Source: Tritrichomonas foetus (lineage: Eukaryota; Parabasalia; Tritrichomonadida; Tritrichomonadidae). From it: a DNA stretch of 26,800 nt. A program made the translations under genes and the position numbers. The notes under the pieces were generated by a model that was not told the DNA's origin, ran no database searches, and saw only the letters and a program-made list of their open reading frames with translations. Location: the NCBI GenBank assembly GCA_001839685.1, contig MLAK01001105.1, positions 1-26,800 of the forward strand. The letters are read 5' to 3'. Every line of letters begins with the position of its first letter. Positions within the stretch are counted from its first letter, which is position 1. Below, one piece after another: positions 25,644 to 26,800 of the stretch.

Positions 25644-26220
25644 AAGATTTTTTATTTGGTAGTTTTCGAGATAAAGCTATATTTCATTTTTCTTTTTAAT
25701 TTTTATGTAAAATATTGAATTAATTGTGAAAAGTTTCATCAAATTCTGAATAATGGTGAAAATGAAACACTGGAGTTTTAGATTCCATTCTCGCCTCAAA
25801 CTCCGGGAATATATCTTGAAAAACAATATTATTGGATTTATCACAAAAAAAAATATTATAGATCAACATAATTTTTTAATGTTGATATCATGTATTTGAT
25901 TTCTTCCCAAAAACTGTTTCATTGGTATTTTATAATGATAACCATTTTAGATACAGTCGAATTTCAGATTATATGATTAATCATTACATTCACCCAATGA
26001 AATATATGATTTATATCTTTATTATCAATTATTCATATTAAACATTAAATTATATTCCCCCAATTTGGCTACAGACCCCAACCGCTTCTGCTTGTATACC
26101 TTTGATATTTGTTACATTAAGTAACTTTTTGTTAAGTCTTTTCTGTCAATCAATTGAAAAGAATTATCGAAATAACTCTAATTTATTAGTATATAATTTT
26201 ATAAATTCTGAAGAATAACT
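25644..26220. other. AT-rich region before the tRNA-like sequence
   Basis: No frame, repeat or RNA structure could be supported. There is a short GC-richer patch at about 26056-26100 (CCCCAATTTGGCTACAG and on), of unknown meaning. Confidence 0.55.
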
Positions 26221-26287
26221 GCTTTGATAGCTCAGTCGGTAGAAAAGAAAAAAATTAAAAGAAAAGAAAAAAGTCACGCTCAAAGCA
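26221..26287 (+). pseudogene. tRNA-like remnant lacking anticodon and T arms
   Basis: Seven bases GCTTTGA (26221-26227) pair perfectly with TCAAAGC (26280-26286). They are followed by TA at positions 8-9, D-arm start GCTC, D-loop AGTCGGTA (26234-26241) and a discriminator A at 26287. A run of 11 T (26288-26298) follows at the right place for a Pol III terminator. Between the D loop and the 3' acceptor strand the anticodon arm and most of the T arm are replaced by an A/G-rich stretch (about 26242-26272). No anticodon or B box exists, so the identity cannot be called; the 5' half resembles Lys-, Tyr- or Phe-type tRNA genes. It is either a tRNA broken by insertion/deletion or a misassembly: two ambiguous bases lie 85-96 bases downstream. 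Confidence 0.65.
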
Positions 26288-26312
26288 TTTTTTTTTTTCT
26301 TTTTCTTCTAGG

Positions 26313-26800
26313 ATGTTTGAACAACCCTTTTTAGTATATCCTGAAAGTACAGAAGAAGTGCTTTTAAATGANACAACTGCCGNCAATTTTCGTTGGTCCG
26401 ACAAAAACAATATATCAAATATTTCCAACGAAACTCAACATACAGATAGATCCACGAACTTAGATAATTATCCCGTCTCAGAAGGTACACCATATACTAA
26501 AGATCGACTTACAGAAGCTCAAGAAAATCCAATTTTTAACGATTTCATTCCGTCCGTTAACATTTTTAATAAATTCGTCGAAATCAACAAAAAGACACTT
26601 GAAATTTTACCGAATGACTTTAATATCAATACAGAAAATATTATTTGCCCTCTTTATCCGCTTTGTTTATACAACTCATCAGAAATCACAGATATTTTTA
26701 ATCACATTTTGCAATTTCACAACACAGTTCTACCTTTCAACTTCGATAAAACAATCTTAATCAATGAAGACTTCAAAGACACAGTTTCTTTATTTGCACA
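26313..26800 (+). CDS. Partial frame, zinc-finger-like, possible retroelement N-terminus
   Basis: A frame opens with ATG at 26313, just after the tRNA-like sequence and T run, and stays open to the window end (about 162 codons, two with an N at 26372 and 26383). The first 110 residues are polar (Asn, Thr, Glu, Pro), probably disordered. Around residues 114-138 a pattern C-x5-C-x12-H-x4-H (CPLYPLC then NH and FH) looks like a C2H2 zinc finger of the kind found near the N-terminus of R2/NeSL-type non-LTR retrotransposons. Codons end in C more often (AAC, GAC, TTC, ATC, TCC) than in the other genes here, as expected of a mobile or transferred gene. No reverse transcriptase lies within the window, so the assignment is inference. 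There is no initiator-like motif upstream. Confidence 0.5.
   Translation, partial: MFEQPFLVYPESTEEVLLNXTTAXNFRWSDKNNISNISNETQHTDRSTNLDNYPVSEGTPYTKDRLTEAQENPIFNDFIPSVNIFNKFVEINKKTLEILPNDFNINTENIICPLYPLCLYNSSEITDIFNHILQFHNTVLPFNFDKTILINEDFKDTVSLFA

Noticed and set aside
26056..26100. tRNA-like pattern on the minus strand
   Set aside because: It starts like a tRNA on the complement, but no matching 3' acceptor strand follows.

Overview
The window is AT-rich, intron-poor nuclear DNA from a unicellular eukaryote, most likely a parabasalid (a trichomonad such as Tritrichomonas). Four things point there. Genes are intronless, and their ATG usually lies 4-45 bases after a TCA(C/T)(A/T) initiator of the trichomonad type. 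The gene mix is typical: a large multi-pass PAS/nucleotidyl cyclase, Sel1-repeat and divergent kinases, and coiled-coil proteins. TAA, TAG and TGA all act as stops, so the code is standard. The flanks are very AT-rich and carry DNA transposons. The species call is inference.

Layout: a small unknown gene (724-1038, +); a 1605-residue transmembrane PAS-adenylate cyclase (1388-6205, -); a long gap with a GC-rich, strongly self-complementary ~175-bp block (about 7276-7453) that may be a structured RNA or a small palindromic element; a kinase with a C-terminal array of 11 Sel1 repeats (7923-10727, +); a ~3.2-kb transposon bounded by 29-bp inverted repeats (11325-14490) with a DD35E transposase (-), a divergent unknown gene (+) and an assembly gap; a second kinase with degenerate motifs (14597-15658, -); a coiled-coil gene (16875-18272, -); a UBR-box zinc-finger gene (19008-19709, +); an orphan gene (19997-21202, -) divergent from a DP-family (E2F partner) transcription factor (21427-22452, +); and a choline-transporter-like (CTL/SLC44) membrane protein (22815-24467, -).

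The right edge holds a tRNA-like sequence with a perfect acceptor stem but no anticodon or T arm (26221-26287). It is followed by a T run and a protein frame with a C2H2-like zinc-finger pattern that runs off the window (26313 onward). The frame uses more C-ending codons than the other genes and may be the start of a site-specific retroelement.

Functionally, the cyclase and the two kinases form a signalling set. The DP gene, a GGCGCC site upstream of the coiled-coil gene, and shared GGTCAA and AACGGTCGCT elements in neighbouring promoters hint at co-regulation. No operons are expected or seen; each gene appears to have its own promoter.
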